Below are positions 46,149 to 57,528 of a stretch of DNA of 64,000 bases, piece after piece. The notes under the pieces were generated by a model, which had not been told where the DNA came from, made no database searches, and was given only the letters and a program-made list of their open reading frames with translations. Positions within the stretch are counted from its first letter, which is position 1; each line of letters starts with the position of its first letter. This DNA is from Channallabes apus (lineage: Eukaryota > Chordata > Actinopteri > Siluriformes > Clariidae): NCBI GenBank assembly GCA_030522415.1, contig CM060124.1:24104454-24168453 (forward strand), read 5' to 3'. A program made the translations under genes and the position numbers.

Positions 46149-47117
46149 TCAGATGGTTCGTAGTGTTCTGGAGATGTTGTCAGAGAGGACCGCTGCTCCA
46201 GCTCTGCTAGGGTGTAGGCCATCGGTGTGATAGAGCCTAGGACGCTCCCAGAAAACATTCCAGTTATCAACAAAGCGTAATTTCTGTTGTTGACACCAAG
46301 ATTGTAACCATTCATTAAAAGCAAATAATCTACTGAACTTCTCGATTCCTCGCTGAAATGTGGGAAGCGGTCCAGATACGATGATCCTTGTCGTGGGTGA
46401 TGTGCTGCGGACCTTCTCGACCAGGCTCCTGAAGTCCTTCTTTAGGATCTCCGTCTGCTTCAGCCTGGTGTCGTTCGTGCCGGCATGAAGGACCACAGCT
46501 CCAATGTTCTTCCTCAGGGCAGCAGGCACCTGTGCAGCAACATCAAGAACACGTGCACCAGGTAAACAGCGTGTGTGCACCTTACCTTTAGCTGTGGTAG
46601 CACGCACGTGACGAACGATGGAGTCTCCGATGACCAGGACGTCGTGTGCCGTCTCGCGGAGAGGAGCGAAGCGGTTTTGGGTCGAGATGTCGAAGACGGG
46701 TGGTGGTGTTGGAGGGGGAGAGGTCCTCGCCCGCGGCTTGGCGTGCTTCTTCCGCCGCTGCTGTATCCAGGGTCCGTGGTATCCCGGCGCCGGGGTGTAG
46801 GAAAATTGGGCAGGCTGCGTCCTTGGTGTGTTGGACCTGGGCAGAGAAACACGTGGGGTTGAGGTTGTACGAGAATTCTCACGCCGAGAATTTACCTGGG
46901 ACAGGTGAGCGTCGGTCCGCGTCGATTCCAGCGTGGCTTTCCGCTGCTGTAGCTGGGCCAGCTTCACCTGTAGCTCACGGATCAGCTTCTCCACGGCCTC
47001 CACCTCCAAATCCACCGAGTGCAGCTCCAATGTCTCCTCACCTGCACTCAGAGGCAGAATCACAACCGACATGGTGTCTAAACACGGAAAATAATCGGTG
47101 TGAGGAAGCGAAAACAA
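46149..47117 (-). CDS. L2 ORF1: coiled coil and SGNH esterase
   Basis: Up to 322 codons, with a second ATG at about 47072 as an alternative start. It has an N-terminal leucine-rich coiled coil (VEKLIRELQVKLAQLQQR), a basic Pro/Arg linker (RRKKHAKPRARTSPPP), then an SGNH hydrolase: GDSIV (nucleophile Ser), HAGTND (Asn) and DGLHPSRAGA (Asp, His). All four SGNH blocks are visible, so it may be an active esterase. Fish L2/CR1 ORF1 proteins with this layout are known; the domain's role in retrotransposition is unsettled. A 96-bp gap separates it from ORF2. Confidence 0.88.
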   Translation of the reverse strand: MFSLPHTDYFPCLDTMSVVILPLSAGEETLELHSVDLEVEAVEKLIRELQVKLAQLQQRKATLESTRTDAHLSQVNSRRENSRTTSTPRVSLPRSNTPRTQPAQFSYTPAPGYHGPWIQQRRKKHAKPRARTSPPPTPPPVFDISTQNRFAPLRETAHDVLVIGDSIVRHVRATTAKGKVHTRCLPGARVLDVAAQVPAALRKNIGAVVLHAGTNDTRLKQTEILKKDFRSLVEKVRSTSPTTRIIVSGPLPTFQRGIEKFSRLFAFNEWLQSWCQQQKLRFVDNWNVFWERPRLYHTDGLHPSRAGAAVLSDNISRTLRTI

Positions 47118-47380
47118 ACTTTACAAACAAACAAACAAACAAACGTGATAGCCGGGCTAGCGATGCTAATGCTAATTAGCGATGCTAATGCCGGCTAAAA
47201 GCGGTGTGCTGCAAAACAATTAAAACTTAATGATATAACACGCGTTTCGAGTAAATATATTATAAGATACTAATCCGTTTTATGTACACTCTTCATAAGG
47301 GGACGAAAAAGTTTAAAAGTTGGTCAGTATGGTGGAGCTCGGAAAAAAGCAGCGTCTCAGCGTCCTCGTACAAGGGTTGC
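47118..47380 (-). promoter_or_regulatory. L2 5' UTR with GCTAAT/GCTAGC repeats
   Basis: Contains (ACAA)n-type repeats at 47125-47143 and repeated GATGCTAATGC/GCTAGCGATGCTAAT words. Presumed internal promoter region of the LINE; the end is not fixed. Confidence 0.45.
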
Positions 47381-47489
47381 CAGCTTATGTTAGATATAAA
47401 AGTATACATTTACTTTGCTTCAATTTGAAGCAAATAAAAATGCCTATATTTAACTTAAATTTGTACTGTAATTTTAGTACTGTGATTGT

Positions 47490-47880
47490 TCATTCATTCA
47501 TTCATTTTCTATACCGCTTAATCCTGTTTTCAGGGTCGCGGGGGACCTGGAGCCTATCCCAGGAGACTTCGGGCACTAGGCGGGGTACACCCTGGACAGC
47601 GTGCCAATCCATCGCAGGGCACACACACATACACACACTCACACACCCAATCACACACTACGGGCAATTTGGGAACGCCAATTAGCCTAACCTGCATATC
47701 TTTGGTTGTGTGGTTGGACTGTGGGAGGAAACCGGAGTACCCGGAGGAAACCCACCAAGCACGGGGAGAACATGCAAACTCCATGCACACAGAGACGGGA
47801 ATCGAGCCTGGCCGGGGAATCGAACCCAGACCCTGGAGGTGCAAGGCGACAGTGCTAACCACTACACCACCGTGTCGCCT
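47490..47880 (-). mobile_element. Full-length tRNA-derived SINE (DANA/HE1 type)
   Basis: A 13-bp duplication GTACTGTGATTGT flanks it (47477-47489 and 47881-47893). The minus strand starts GGCGACACGGTGGTGTAGTGG, with box A-like GGTGTAGTGGT and box B GGTTCGATTCC of a Pol III promoter. It continues with GTTTGCATGTTCTCC, GGGTTTCCTCCGGGT, CAGGGTGTACCCCGCC and ends in (ATGA)n. All parts of the family are present. Confidence 0.92.
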
Positions 47881-47899
47881 GTACTGTGATTGTAAATTT

Positions 47900-48260
47900 G
47901 TTTAATGTTTAATGGTCCAAGTGAGATCGAGCTCCCGGATGAACAGTGGTCGATGAAGTCCTTTCTCCTTCCTCATGTCCACTATCAACTCCTTAGTCTT
48001 GTCCATGAGGGAGAGGTTGTTATCCTCACACCATGTTATCAGACTGGCCACCTCCATCCTATAGGCTGCTTCGTTCCCGCCAGTGATGCGTCCTATCACT
48101 GCGGTGTCGTCTGCACGCCTTGTGAGAGGAGACATAGTTGTGGGTGTAGCGAATAGGACTGAGGACACATCCCTGTGGGGTGCCAGTGTTTTTGATGATG
48201 CTGGCTGAGGTCTGATTTCCAATCCTGACAGACTGGGGCCTGCCAGTCAGGAAGATTATA
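47900..48260 (-). pseudogene. Non-LTR reverse transcriptase fragment
   Basis: The minus-strand frame contains [10 protein letters not shown], then SLITWCEDNNLSLMDKTKELIVD, the palm motif C and following helix of a CR1/jockey-like RT common in fish. Flanking RT motifs are absent or out of frame. It differs from the L2 copies in this window. Confidence 0.7.
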
Positions 48261-48544
48261 TGAACAAGGTTAAAAATCTGAATATCATAATTTTAAATGT
48301 TGAGGTATCCCATGTTTTTCTACATCTAATAAGTTTATGTCTTTAGTCCTTTTCTCTTATTTGTACTTTGTGATGCTCTGGTAGGTTGATCATTTTATTT
48401 TGTATGTATATGTGGATACATGAGGGGTTTTCGAAGCAAACTGGGACTTGTGATGAAATTTCTTGTGAAAGAAGCAATTCATTTTAAGGAAGGTGTCAAG
48501 CAAAATATTGAAGCTTTCTTCAATGGCTTCAATGTTTTGCCTTT

Positions 48545-50332
48545 TACACAACTGCTCAAAACTTTGGGATCACTTAAATAAGATTTGTATATATGTATAT
48601 ATAGTATAATAAGATACTTGTTAAAGTAGTAAATGATTGGCCTCTGATCAGGGTTGTGTAACTATGCTTGTATTACTCGACCTCAGTGCAGCTTTTGACA
48701 CCATTGATCATGCTATTCTTCTTCACAGATTAGAAAATGTAGTAGGAATTAAGGGTACAGCCCTCTCCTGGCTCAGATCCTATTTGACCGATCGTTATCG
48801 CTATCCTATCTTCACTAGATTGGCTCCCTGTGAAATTTCGCATTGATTTTAAAATACTACTCTTGACATATAAAGCATTAAATGGTCTCGCGCCGCAGTA
48901 TCTGAGCGAACTGCTAGTGTCTTACGATCCGCCACGCCTACTTCGATCAAAGGAGGCAGGCTGCTTGTCAGTACCACGTATTATGAAAACTACAGCTGGG
49001 GCAGAGCTTTATCTTACAAAGCCCCAAAATTATGGAATAGTCTTCCAAATAGTGTTCGGGACTCAGACACAGTCTCAGTGTTTAAGTCTAGGCTAAAAAC
49101 CTATTTATTTAGCCAAGCATTTTTATAAATAGATTTGTCTTAGGTAAAGGAGCAGATCTGGGGGACCTCATGGACGTAGAGTATTACGGTGAACCGGTAT
49201 GTTTAGATGCTGTCTTCCTCACTCTCATTTGATCACTCAGGTTTGTTGACGGTGAGGTGATTGTTTGCTTTACATCTCAGGGAGCCCTCATGTTTGTGTT
49301 TCCTTCTGGCTCTCCCTTTTAGTTATGCTGTCATAGTTAGTCCTGCCGTAGTCCCTGCTTCCACTCTACAGTAAATATACATTCACATTATACATTATGT
49401 GACTGTGACCATACCTAACTGCCATCTCTCCTCTTCTTCTCTTTCTCCCCCTCTTTCTCTTTCCTCTCTCCCCCTGTCTCCCCCTTTCACTCTTTCTTTC
49501 TCTCTCTCTCTCTCTCTCTGTCGAGCTACACATGTCATTCCTGAGCTGCCAGTGATCCAGACGCCCTCTGCCCTCCGGACCTGCCTGATCCATCCTGGTG
49601 CCCCGTTTCTGGTTGGAGGTCTCATCGCATGGATGCCCCGTGTGTCTCTTCGGGATGCATCTGGTGTCTGGGGATGATTCTATCTACTTAGAAGATGGTT
49701 CTGGCCTCGACTGGTGTTGTCAGCTGTTTCTCTGAGGACTTGACAATTCGATAGTTCAGGACTGGAACTTTCTACAAGTCTGTGTCTCCAATAACTACCT
49801 GGACTCCATTTTAATATCAATTAACATCAACTATTATAGCTGAACTGCCTGCCACCTAACACACTGTATGAATGCAGATCATTTCCTGCTATCTGTTTCA
49901 CCCAAATGAGGATGGGTTCCCTGTTGAGTCTGGTACCTCTCAAGGTTTCTTCCTATTACCATCTCAGGAAGTTTTTCCTTGCCACTGTTGCCCTCGGCCT
50001 GCTCACCAGGGAGTATCTGACCATTTTTATTCATAATTTTTTTGATAGTATAAAGCTGTTTTGAGAGAATTTCAATTGTTAAAAGCGCTATACAAATACG
50101 ATTGAATTGAAATGAAGATATCCAAAATATATAATAATCCCATTTGAACAGTTAATTTTGAAATGTATCTGCCACTTATGATCTGCAAAGCCTTCATAAT
50201 CTAAGATACTGTTAACTGTGATATACAGTATAATAGTTTTGAAATCCCTAGTATTCTTGTAGGATGTAGAAAATAAATCATTAATCAAAAAAAAAAATTG
50301 CAAGTGATCCCAAATTTTTGAACAGGAGTATA
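48545..50332. mobile_element. Mariner-like ends enclosing an L2 copy
   Basis: CTGCTCAAAACTTTGGGATCACTT at 48552 and, inverted, CTGTTCAAAAATTTGGGATCACTT at 50300-50325 form terminal repeats with TA at both sides. The known fish families with this end are Tc1/mariner MITEs. Between them lies an L2 fragment (48630-50115), which presumably inserted into the MITE. Confidence 0.6.
48630..50115 (+). pseudogene. L2 LINE copy, plus strand, internally deleted
   Basis: RT motif A ([13 protein letters not shown]) at about 48670 is followed by SYLTDRYRY, then the frame jumps to the C-terminal part ([19 protein letters not shown] at 48850). The segment with PQG and YADD, several hundred bases, is deleted. 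The 3' UTR has a CT-rich run (49430-49520), CAAATGAGGATGGGTTCCCT, AGGAAGTTTTTCCTTGCC and the terminal TTAAAAGCGCTATACAAATA with an ATTGAATTGA-type tail. The 5' side is truncated. Confidence 0.85.
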
Positions 50333-50546
50333 CAAACATAGCTGATAGATATGACATTCTCACTTTACTGTTTCTATCAAATTACAGAATAAGCCTGGTT
50401 AAGATGTCTTATCACCAATAAAAATATTTTGTTTCAATAGTGGGGATTTGCTGTGTTTTACATCACTTATCCCTCACGATTTAAAGTTTAGTCCTGACCA
50501 GCCATATTATTATAAGACTTACACTGCAGTCAAGAAAGTAAGGACA

Positions 50547-50623
50547 TGTCACGAACTGTTAGGTGTTGGACTGTGGGCATGGTGTGGCATAGGCACAGAG
50601 GGGGATGAGGTGTAACAGAGTCT

Positions 50624-50658
<35 letters not shown>

Positions 50659-51535
50659 CCAAACAAACATGAACAAAGGAAGTTGGCTAAAAACGTGGAG
50701 CATAGTACAAACAGAACTCAAAACACTTAGACATAAGACTAGGGATTACGCACACTGATACAATACAGACATGGGATACAGACTAGACGAGACAAGACAC
50801 ACTAAACAGACTAGTGGACTAAACACTAGGGACTATACATGCAAGGGATAAACAAACACTAGACAGGCTTGTCTAGGTCTACTAGCTGTTATGCTCATTA
50901 GCTGCTAAGCTAGCTAGTAGCTAATCAGACTACTGGCTAAACAGGCTAGTGGCCTGAGACCCAAGGGATGAACAGACAAGGTACACAGCAGACTAGGTAT
51001 GAAACAGCCTAAGAACTCTAAAGGTTAGTTGCTAAATGGGTTAGTACCTACACAGACTAAGAGCTAATCAGATGATGAGACAAGACAGACTTGAAGACTA
51101 GACAGACTAAGATATAAACATGTTAGTAGTGCCCTCATTAGTATTTATACAGACTAATAACTGAGCATGCAATGGGGGTTACTTACACAGGAGGGTACAA
51201 AAGGCTAATTCGCCTAGAGGCTAATCCTACTAGGAGACACAGATACAAAGACATCTTAATAGAAACAAACTTAACTTAAAGCTCCATAAACAAAAAGGCC
51301 AACTATCCTCAAACAAACTAAAACAAAACCAGCTCAAACAAAACCCACTTAACAGAAAAGAAATTAATGCTTGAACCAGTTTCCCAGAACAAACAGGTAT
51401 TTATAACAATGCTAATGAGCTTCCTCAGTTCAGATGAGCATCCGCGTCACCTGACCGAGGAGCCTTCTGGGAAACTGAGTCTACATACAAAAACTGCAAC
51501 TTAAACACAGTGCCCTCTAGTGGGCAACCCTCACA
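50547..51535 (-). repeat. Solo LTR 3 (989 bp)
   Basis: The minus strand runs TGTGAGGGTTGCCC...AGTTCGTGACA with GGACA duplicated at 50542-50546 and 51536-51540. A TATAAATA box lies near 51395 on the minus strand. It contains many CTAGC/AGACTA words and (AAT)n at 50625-50658. No internal retroviral or gypsy domain is present. LTR identity is inferred from ends, duplication and promoter. Confidence 0.65.
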
Positions 51536-51540
51536 GGACA

Positions 51541-51975
51541 TAATTGTTTTGGGTAGCATTTAAATAAAATAGATGCCGTATAATTGTTCATTACCTCATA
51601 CCAGCATACCCAGACAACATAGTTAAAGCAGTTAAAACATAGTTTTACAGGTTTTGGTTGCAGTTACTATTTATAAATTTTCTCCTCTGCTACTTTGCAC
51701 CTATGTTTTTTTTTTATTTAAAGTCTCATCCAGAAACAAACCACAATTCAGCAAACTAGAATGTAAGTGCCATCTAGATAATTAAGGCAACAAACAAATT
51801 AACACAATAACAACAACATAAAAAATTTGAAGCCTCATTTTCAGAAAAATTAAAGTAAACAAAAAAACCCTATTCTGCATTTATGAATATACACTTTATA
51901 ATAAGAGAAAAATAATGTAATAATAATATAATACTCCTTGGTACTCTTCCACTACTACTACTACTACTACAACCG

Positions 51976-52013
<38 letters not shown>

Positions 52014-52706
52014 TGGACTAATATCTGTAACTAATATATGTAAAAATATCACCAAAAAAAAGAGAATTGTTATATAAAACAAAATGTGACATTAAATCTA
52101 AGATAGCAGTTAAAATGCACAGCTGACTCGCAGTTTGTGTGTGTGTGTGTGTGCGTGCGTGCATGTGAGTGTGTGTGTGTGTATGCGTGTGTGTGTGTGT
52201 GCATGCATGCGGGTGTGTTGTGTAACTGTGCAGAAGGAGGTGAATAAGCACCATGTGGTGTGTGATAAGGAACAAACAGCAAACTATTACATCATTAATG
52301 TGTGTGTGTGTGTGTTTTCAGTCGGATTGATTGATGAATTGCAACCACTTAAAATATACACTGCCTGGCCTAAAAGAAAATGAAATTTTAGAAGAAAATA
52401 AAACATAAAATGACCAGAGATCACTAAAATGCTAAAAAGTTGGATCATAAATAATTGACAGTGGAAATCACAGCTATGTGTATTTGTAAAAGTAAGAGCT
52501 TTCCACAATGCACATTGAGATGAGAACAATAAGAACTGTGATTGAACAGCCATGTGGCCATAAGAAAAACATTTTGTAGTTAGGCTGTATTTTCTATTCA
52601 TATTTTTATATTATATATAATTTTTTTTGTCGACTCTTCTGTGCACCATCGTCTCTTTAGACTGTTCCTGGCTTGCAAAGAATCTCGTGATAGCTTGGGC
52701 CAGGAT
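51541..52706. other. Microsatellite-rich non-coding stretch
   Basis: (CTA)n at 51951-51970, (AAT)n at 51976-52013, and interrupted (TG)n at 52135-52216 and 52300-52316. No coding frame is supportable; the short Cys/Val and His/Thr frames are repeat translations. Confidence 0.7.
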
Positions 52707-52711
52707 ACACC

Positions 52712-53178
52712 TATAACATCTGGACCACCACGGCCTCGGGGAGTGAGATCCAGCTCCCCGGATTACTGAGCCGGCGCTTTGTCTCCCCCTAGTGTGTCTA
52801 CGTGTGTATGTCTTTCCCCTTGTCTAATTATGAAGATCACCTGTGCATCCTTTTGTCTCTCTCTATTTATACCAGCCGACCCCAGAGTCCCATGTCTGTC
52901 CACCGTTGTGCGTGCATCTGTGAAACTCGTTCGTCTATGTGTTTGCCTGTTTTCCCCTCCAGAACTAAAAGGAGCCTGGAACTCCCACGATTAAGGCCGG
53001 CAAAGGAAAGCCGGTATCTCTTAAAAGAAAGAGAAGGACTCCCATGTGATTTTGACACTTTTCTGTTACGTTTCTGGTTTTTTGTTGGGAGCGGAATTTT
53101 GAGTTGTGTTTCTTGAAAATAAAGACTATTTCCTGTTCAAGACCTGCATTTGCGTCCACCTTACTGAAAGACATGACA
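52712..53178 (+). repeat. Gypsy 2 5' LTR
   Basis: TATTTAT at 52864-52870 is followed 31 bp later by the predicted transcript start TCTGTCCACC (52895), the same spacing as in gypsy 1. AAAATAAAGAC near 53117 is the poly(A) signal. The LTR ends ...ACATGACA with the gag ATG at 53173. Confidence 0.92.
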
Positions 53179-54069
53179 GATGGACAGACCTATCCGGACG
53201 CAGCAGGTGTCCCCCTACCGGAGGATGAGACCCTGATGCAGTACGTGAAGATGCAGCAAAAAGAAATAGACAGCATGGCACGAGCAGTGAGCAATCTCGC
53301 CCACTGCGTGAAGGAACTAGCTCGGCCAGACCAGCCCACCGCCGGACCATCGAGGCGCTCCGCACCGTCACCACCTCGCGCGGCTCCTCCATAAAGGTAT
53401 GCTGGTGATCCCGAGGGATGCAGGCGATTCATCATGGCCTGTGAGCTGTACCTGATGGACTATCCTGACATGACGGACCAGCAAAGGATTCGGTTCATCA
53501 TCCAACAGCTCACAGGACCAGCCATGGATTGGGCGGCGGCGGTCTGGAGCACAGGCGGGGAGCTCGCACGCTGCTACAACAGCTTCATCGGGGCGATGAA
53601 GGCCGTGTTCGACCATCCAGATCAAGGGCGCTCGGGAGAACAGAGACTCATGAGGGTGCATCAAGGTAACCTTCCCGTCGCTGACTACGCCATCCGGTTC
53701 CGAGTGATGGCTGCGGAGAGCGGCTGGTGCGAAAAGAGCCTGCTCGCCAGGTTCAGGGACGGGCTCCAGCCCGAGCTAGCGTGCCGGGATACGGGCTCTC
53801 CCTAAATCAAACCATCAACCTGGCGATCCAACTGGACCAGCACCTGCGCAGCCAGCGCTCCCGGCCAGGGGTTAGATCAGCCCCGACACGAACCGGCGAA
53901 CCACCGCGGCGACCTCCTCCCGTAGCGCCTGAAACGGACCGGCCGGAACCCATGAATGTGAGTACTTCCCGGCTCTCCCCCGCCGAGAGGAGAAGACGGT
54001 TGACATCAGGGTTGTGTTTTTACTGTGGGGGGACTGACCATCGCATCCAAGACTGCCCGTTGCGCAAAG
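53173..54069 (+). pseudogene. gag: Gypsy 2 Gag
   Basis: ATG at 53173 at the LTR end. Stop TAA at 53392-53394 (GAG in gypsy 1). The frame continues to about 53790, where a one-base shift moves it (stop 53803-53805 in the old frame). It then runs through the linker and an intact CCHC knuckle [14 protein letters not shown] near 54020. Capsid motifs are as in gypsy 1 (FIMACELYLMDYPDM, AMDWAAAVW, FDHPDQG, ARFRDGL). It passes into pol without a stop. Confidence 0.85.
53179..53188 (+). other. Gypsy 2 candidate self-priming site
   Basis: GATGGACAGA pairs with the predicted mRNA start TCTGTCCACC at 9 of 10 positions. The bases that differ from gypsy 1 differ in both partners. Confidence 0.62.
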
Positions 54070-54082
54070 TATCTCACACACA

Positions 54083-54124
<42 letters not shown>

Positions 54125-57100
54125 ACCCCGCACTCATCACCCTTTTTGTGTAAAAGCCCAGTTAAAATTCAATAATCATGTTATGTCTGTTTTTCCCCTG
54201 ATAGATTCCGGGACGGCTGGGAACTTCATCTCTTCTACCCTAATTTCCTCGCTGCAAGCTCCCGTGTCGAAGCTTCCATATCCAATATCTATTAAAGCTC
54301 TAGATGGTCGAGATTTGGATCAATCACCTATTAAATTAATTACTGCGCCCATCCGGTTAACATTCCCCGGTCACACGGAGGAGCTAAAATTTTACGTGCT
54401 ACCCCAGTCAGACCATTCCGTCGTGCTAGGTCTCCCATGGCTTAGCGCCCACAACCCCAATTTCGATTGGACCAACCCCCGCATCACTTCGTGGTCCCCG
54501 CGATGCGCGAAATTCTGTACACCGCCTACATTGGCGGTCCAAACCACCACCATTGAGAGCCCGACTGCCCAAGTAATCACTAATGTACCATCAGAGTATC
54601 TGCGTTTTAAAGATGTGTTTAGTGTTAGGGAAGCTGCACGACTTCCCCCTCACCGCCCGTGGGACTGCGCGATTGAGCTGTTGCCGGGGAAGGCACCTCC
54701 TTGCTCGCGTGTTTATCCATTGTCAGTGGCAGAAACCAGGGCAATGGAGGAATACGTAAGTGAGGCACTTCAGCAGGGGCTCATCAGCAGGTCCACGTCC
54801 CCCGCCTCAGCAGGTTTTTTTTTCATAGAGAAAAAAGGGGGGGGCTTACGCCCCTGCATTGATTATAGAGGGCTGAATGCAGTAACAGTAAAATATAAGC
54901 ACCCGCTGCCCCTGGTTCCGGCCGCTATCGACCAACTCCGAGGTGCTTCCATCTTCACCAAACTCGACCCTCCGCAGCGCATATAACCTCGTTCGTGTGC
55001 GTAAGGGCGATGAATGGAAGACGGCGTTTAGCACTACATCTGGGCATTATCAATACAACGTAATGGCATATGGACTGGTAAACGCACCTGCGGTGTTTCA
55101 GGGGTTCATGAACGACGTGTTTCGGGATATGTTTAACCGTTTCGTTATAATATACCTGGATGATATCCTGATATATTCGCGGTCATATTCGGAACATGTT
55201 CTTCATGTAACTGCCGTCCTTCGTCGCCTGCGCAAACACGGGCTCTATGTGAAGGCGGAAAAATGCACCTTTCACCAGAGGGAGGTGGCATTTCTCGGCT
55301 ATCACATAGGGCCACTGGGGGTCGAGATGGAACCAACCAAGGTCGCGGCGGTACAACAATGGCCGGAACCAAAGTCAGTTAAGGAGCTACAGAGATTCAT
55401 GGGGTTTGCCAATTTTTATAGGCGATTTATTCGGGGCTACAGTATGGTGGCAGCGCCCCTCACCTCACTGTTAATAGGGAAACCGAAACGCCTGTGCGAG
55501 TTCCCAGTGGAAGCGCGAAGTGCGTTTCAACGCCTAAAAACAGCATTTACAACCGCACCTGTGTTAAAACTACCGAATCCGGAGAAGCCCTTTGTAGTCG
55601 AGGTCGATGCATCAGAAGTAGGCATAGGGGCAGTCCTGTCACAACGCCACGGCCACCCTGAGAAACTCCACCCCTTCGCCTTTTTTTCTAGGAAACTAAC
55701 ACCTGCCGAGCGGAATTATGATATCGGTAACAGAGAGCTGCTGGCAGTGAAAGCAGCGTTAGAGGAGTGGAGACACTGACTAGAGGGAGCGAAACATCCA
55801 TTCACGGTGCTCACGGATCATTCAAAATTTAGAGTACCTCCAACAGGCAAAAAGGTTAAACTCACGTCAAGCCCGATGGGCACTCTTCTTCACGCGTTTC
55901 CAATTCACTATTACATATCGCCCCGGCTCTAAAAATCTAAAAGCGGACGCGCTTTCCCGCTATTATCCGTCGCCGGAGCCCATTATCACTCCGGAGCCTA
56001 TCCTGCCATCATCACTCGTGGTGGCGCCGATCGCGTGGGACATCAAGTCGGAGATAGTTCAGTGGGCGCGGTCCAACCCCGCGCCTAGGGACTGCCCTCT
56101 GAATCGAACCTACGTGCCGGAGCCACTACGCGAACGAGTGACGATCGCGGCTCATACGAGCCTTGCATCAGGTCACCCCGGCATCTCACGCACACAGCAC
56201 CTACTAGAACCAAAGTTCTGGTGGCCAAAACTGCGGGAAACCGTGAAGAGGGTAGTTTTATCTTGTGCAGTGTGTGCGACTACAAAAACCCCACGTACTC
56301 TTCCTGTTGGAAAATTAAATCCCCTGCCAATACCAAACAGACCGTGTTCCCACATCGCCGTGGACTTTGTCACAGATCTGCCGGTATCTAAAGGGTACAC
56401 CACAATACTAGTAGTAGTGGACAGATTTTCTAAAGGATGCAAGTTCATCCCGTTTCGCTCCCTCCCGTCAGCCCTCCAGGTGGCAGAAACCCTATTCACT
56501 TCAGTGTTTCGCTGCTACGGCATACCGGAAGATATTGTTTCCGATCATGGTCCCCAATTCATCGCCAGAGTCTGGAAAGCGTTCTTCCAGAAATTGGGGA
56601 CCAAACGTCGGGCTATCACCCCGAATCTAATGGGCAGGCAGAGCGGGCTGTCCAGGAACTCGGGAGATATCTTCGGGCATACTGTAGCAGCCGACAGCAC
56701 GAATGGGCAGACTGTTTAACCTGGGCGGAATAAGCACAAAACTCTCTGCGCCACTCCTCTACCGGCCTAACGCCGTTCCAGTGTGTACTTGGTTATCAAC
56801 CTCCGCTATGTCCTTGGGATGCCACGCCCACCGATGTTCCCATGGTGGATCAGTGGTTTAAAAAAGCGGAGAAAGTATGGGAGGATGCACACGCTAAGAT
56901 CTCCCAAGCAGTGCAGCGCTTTAAGAAACACGCCGATAGGCGGCGAAGGGAGAGTTGTCCGCTCCAGGTAGGCGATCGGGTATGGCTCTCAACACGGGAC
57001 CTCCACCTCAATCTCCCATGCAGAAAACTCTCCCCCAGGTTCATAGGCCCTTTTCCCATCACCGCACAAGTAAACCCAGTATCGTTTAAACTAAAACTCC

Positions 57101-57528
57101 CAGCACACCTACGTATTCACCCTGTCTTCCATGTCTCTCTTCTCAGGCCGGTGGTTCGGGGACCACTGGATGAAGGAACAGCCCCGGAACCATCGCGCCC
57201 CGGGGCTGTGGAAATAGAGGGCGCCCCGGCGTTCCGAGTCAAAGAGCTGCTGGACTCACGGAGGAGAGCGGGGGCTCTGCAGTATCTAGTCAAGTGGGAG
57301 GGCTACGGCCCGAAGGAACGGAGCTGGGTCCCGGCACGAGACATTTTGAGTCACGAACTCATCGCAGAATTCCACCGAACTCGGCCAGTTCGCCCGGCTC
57401 CCCGTCCTCCGGGTCGCCCTGCCCTCCGGCAAACCCGTCACCCAGGTGAGTCCTCGCTCCCCCCGGCGGGACGTAGGGGACGCCCTCGCCTTCCTCCAGA
57501 AGCCGGTTCTGGAGGGGAGGTACTATAA
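54070..57528 (+). pseudogene. pol: Gypsy 2 Pol
   Basis: Joined in frame to gag through a (CA)n stretch encoding a His-Thr linker. Protease [10 protein letters not shown] is near 54200. RT is interrupted by one extra C at about 54968, then continues with [12 protein letters not shown] and YLDD (55150s). RNase H runs to a TGA at 55777-55779 (Trp in gypsy 1), and another shift follows near 55830. Integrase has SGHPG...[14 protein letters not shown] and SDHGPQF. A short deletion near 56604 shifts the frame and TAA at 56731 ends it. The C-terminal part (56842-57528) has a GPF module and an intact chromodomain ([17 protein letters not shown]). The final stop overlaps the 3' LTR. Confidence 0.88.
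54074..54123 (+). repeat. (CA)n microsatellite inside gag-pol
   Basis: Near-perfect CA repeat translated as alternating His-Thr between the zinc knuckle and protease. Gypsy 1 has a degenerate ACACCxCC-rich equivalent at 27120-27260. Confidence 0.9.

Larger units (their letters stand above)
42345..47380 (-). mobile_element. L2-type LINE, near full length
   Basis: The minus strand holds a 5' UTR (to about 47380), ORF1 (46149-47117), ORF2 (43095-46052), a 3' UTR with the conserved AGGAAAAACTCCCTGAGA-type segment, the end GCGCTATATAAATAAAATTG and a short ATTGA-type repeat tail at 42345-42365. Such a non-poly(A) tail and no target duplication are normal for L2. One in-frame stop in ORF2 is the only defect I see. 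The 5' boundary is approximate. Confidence 0.88.

Noticed and set aside
46575..47179. Plus-strand frames over the LINE ORF1
   Set aside because: Shadows of the GC-rich ORF1 on the opposite strand; they have no motifs.
49366..49677. Frames at 49366-49677 on both strands
   Set aside because: They come from the CT-rich part of the L2 3' UTR.
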